From the NCBI GenBank assembly GCA_026391235.1, contig JAPLDV010000527.1:1-7015 (forward strand): DNA of 7,015 nucleotides, read 5' to 3'. Origin of the DNA: Bacteroidia bacterium (lineage in GTDB: Bacteria > Bacteroidota > Bacteroidia > Bacteroidales > UBA12481). Each line of letters begins with the position of its first letter. The first letter of the stretch is position 1. Below the pieces are notes generated by a model. It ran no database searches and had not been told where the DNA came from. It saw nothing but the letters and a program-made list of their open reading frames with translations. Of the stretch, positions 5,798 through 7,015 are shown piece by piece. Position numbers and translations under genes: made by a program.

Positions 5798-7015
5798 AGA
5801 CCAAACCGGCCTGACTGCCGGAACCTATAACCTGGTGGTCACCGATAATGCAGGAGTGATAAGTGAGCCGTTTGTGTTTACCGTAACCCAACCTGCCCCT
5901 GACCCTGCAATCAATACCGGACTGTTGGTTAGCGATGCCTCCGCCTGTAACCCTGCCGGTGGAAATGTGATTTTTACCATTTCCAATTCACAAAGCGGGA
6001 TAAAATACGAATTAACAACAACAGGAGGCGTTTCGCTAATTCCATCTGTTACAAGCATTGGCACAGGGAGTAATCTGGCTTTAACTTTGCTGCAAGCCAA
6101 TGTACCAGCTTCAACCACCAGCTACAAAGTTGTTGCCACTTCGGCAAGCGGATGTACCATCGTTGGTTTGACTAATCAGCCCACCCTAACTGTAACAACC
6201 ACTTCACCCCCAACCGGAAGTGCCGTTCAGAGTTTTTGTAGTACCAATCCACATTTAGTTAGTAATCTGGTGGTTACCGGGTCCGGGATCAAATGGTACC
6301 TGGCTGCCGGTGGTGGGTCCCCTATTTCTGTAGCAACTAACCTGGTCAACGGAACAACATACTATGCCAGCCAGACGGGTGGAGGCTGCGAATCGCCCAC
6401 GCGCTTAGCTGTAACGGTTATTGTAACTACCACCCCAACTATTCTAAGCGTTAGCCATGGAGTCATTTGCGGTTCAGGAACAGTTACCATCCATGCTACT
6501 GCCAGTTCCGGAACTGTTAATTGGTATGCTGCTCAAACAGGCGGGACCGCTTTAGCGTCCGGGAACGACTTTACTACACCCAATCTCAGCATTACCACTT
6601 CGTACTGGGTGGATGCAACCAATAATGGTTGTACCACCCCAAGCCGTTCCGAAGTTAAAGCCACGGTCTTTCCAGTTCCTACCATAACACTGGGTACCAA
6701 TCCATCCGTTTGTATTGGGGCCGGGACAGCCAGTTTAGCTTACAGTGCCATTACAGGAGGAGCAAACCAATACAGCCTTGATTTCGATGGAACAGCAGAA
6801 GCAGCAGGATTTACCGATTTGGTTTTCACCACATTACCTGCCAGTCCGATCTTAATTGCCATTCCAGGCGGCGCAACTGCAAGAACTTATAACGCTAACC
6901 TCACAATTAAAAACAATGCGAATAGTTGTTCCAGCAATACTTACCCGATCAGTGTCACAATTCATGCTGCAACAGCCATCAGCAGCCAATCGACAGGTGC
7001 TCAAACACGCTGCAT
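5739..7015 (+). CDS. Continuation of the giant adhesin gene after the frame break, partial at both ends
   Basis: This frame is open from just after a TAA at 5736-5738 to the end of the window (425 full codons) and contains no ATG. It begins in the middle of a SprB repeat (TYAWTTSNGSG... LTAGTYNLVVTDNAG), so it is the displaced remainder of the upstream gene, not a gene of its own. Modules: end of SprB repeat 5748-5909, an Ig-like module with two Cys 5910-6206, two Ig_7-type modules 6207-6425 and 6426-6680, a PKD-like domain 6681-6974, and the first residues of a further module. Composition (Thr, Ser, Gly, Asn and Ala-rich, paired Cys) matches the upstream part. If the break is real, this part would not be translated from the normal start and any C-terminal anchoring or sorting signal downstream would be lost. 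If the break is an assembly error, it is simply the next ~425 residues of the same protein. Confidence 0.82.
5910..6206 (+). other. Ig-like module
   Basis: About 99 residues in the displaced frame, with SDASACNPAGGNVIFTISNS, GIKYELTTTGG, LPxA-like turns absent, SYKVVATSASGCTIV and TLTVTT. One Cys early and one late match the disulfide pattern of the surrounding Ig-like modules. It directly follows the SprB remnant. I cannot name a specific family. Confidence 0.5.
6207..6425 (+). repeat. Ig_7-type domain, copy 1
   Basis: About 73 residues with QSFCSTNPHLVSNLVV, GIKWYLAAGGGSPIS, NLVNGTTYYASQTGGGCES and LAVTVIV. The W-Y-x-A-A-x-G-G-x-P ... TYY..QT..GC.S pattern is that of the Ig_7 modules often found in tandem in Bacteroidota adhesins. 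Confidence 0.75.
6426..6680 (+). repeat. Ig_7-type domain, copy 2
   Basis: About 85 residues with HGVICGSGTVTIHATASSG, VNWYAAQTGGTALASG, FTTPNLSITTSYWVDATNNG followed by Cys, and SRSEVKATV. It repeats the WY.A..GG and T..Y...T..GC pattern of copy 1. Confidence 0.8.
6681..6974 (+). other. PKD-like domain
   Basis: About 98 residues with ITLGTNPSVCIGAGTASLAY, NQYSLDFDGTAEAAGF, LPASPILIAIPGG, ARTYNANLTIKNN and SCSSNTYPISVTIHA. This order (P.VC.G..., NQYS.DFD..A..AGF, LP.SPI...., YN..LT..N....CSS..Y.I.VT) is a recurring PKD-like module of Bacteroidota secreted proteins that alternates with Ig_7 modules. The final bases (6975-7013, ...GAQTRC) look like the start of the next Ig_7 module, so the tandem array very likely continues beyond the window. 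Confidence 0.75.

Overview
The window lies inside one very large secreted or surface protein gene, read on the plus strand across its whole length. The gene begins before base 1 and continues past base 7015. The modules are typical of Bacteroidota: a choice-of-anchor L domain, SprB-type repeat, HYR-like domain, 'AGPD..IC' Ig/PKD-like domains and WYAA-type Ig_7 domains. I infer a Bacteroidota member of moderate G+C, probably exporting the protein by the type IX secretion system. The expected signal peptide and C-terminal sorting domain both lie outside the window.

Layout in order: Cys-free beta-strand repeat region with a ~700-base internal duplication (2-1168); a closing beta-rich domain (1169-1615); three tandem Calx-beta repeats (1616-2611); a choice-of-anchor L domain (2624-3562); a diverged Calx-beta-like domain (3620-3955) and an unassigned Ig-like stretch (3956-4228); two Ig/PKD-like domains (4229-4756); an intact SprB repeat (4763-5005); an HYR-like domain (5006-5257); a probable jelly-roll domain (5258-5710); and a broken SprB repeat (about 5714-5909). 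After the break, in a different frame, come another Ig-like module (5910-6206), two Ig_7 modules (6207-6680), a PKD-like domain (6681-6974) and the first residues of a further module.

The main event is a frame break at about 5741-5750. The upstream frame runs into a TGA at 5795-5797 after about 17 out-of-character residues. The family sequence resumes in another frame and stays open to the window end with no ATG. The break falls inside a SprB repeat whose Gly/Ser-rich middle is missing, which suggests a deletion of 3n+2 bases (roughly 50-62) rather than a single-base error. It is either a real gene disruption or an assembly artefact.

I see no second gene, RNA gene, mobile element, CRISPR array, promoter or terminator. 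Open frames on the minus strand and in other plus frames are shadows of the repetitive coding sequence. I do not see a new biological system here.
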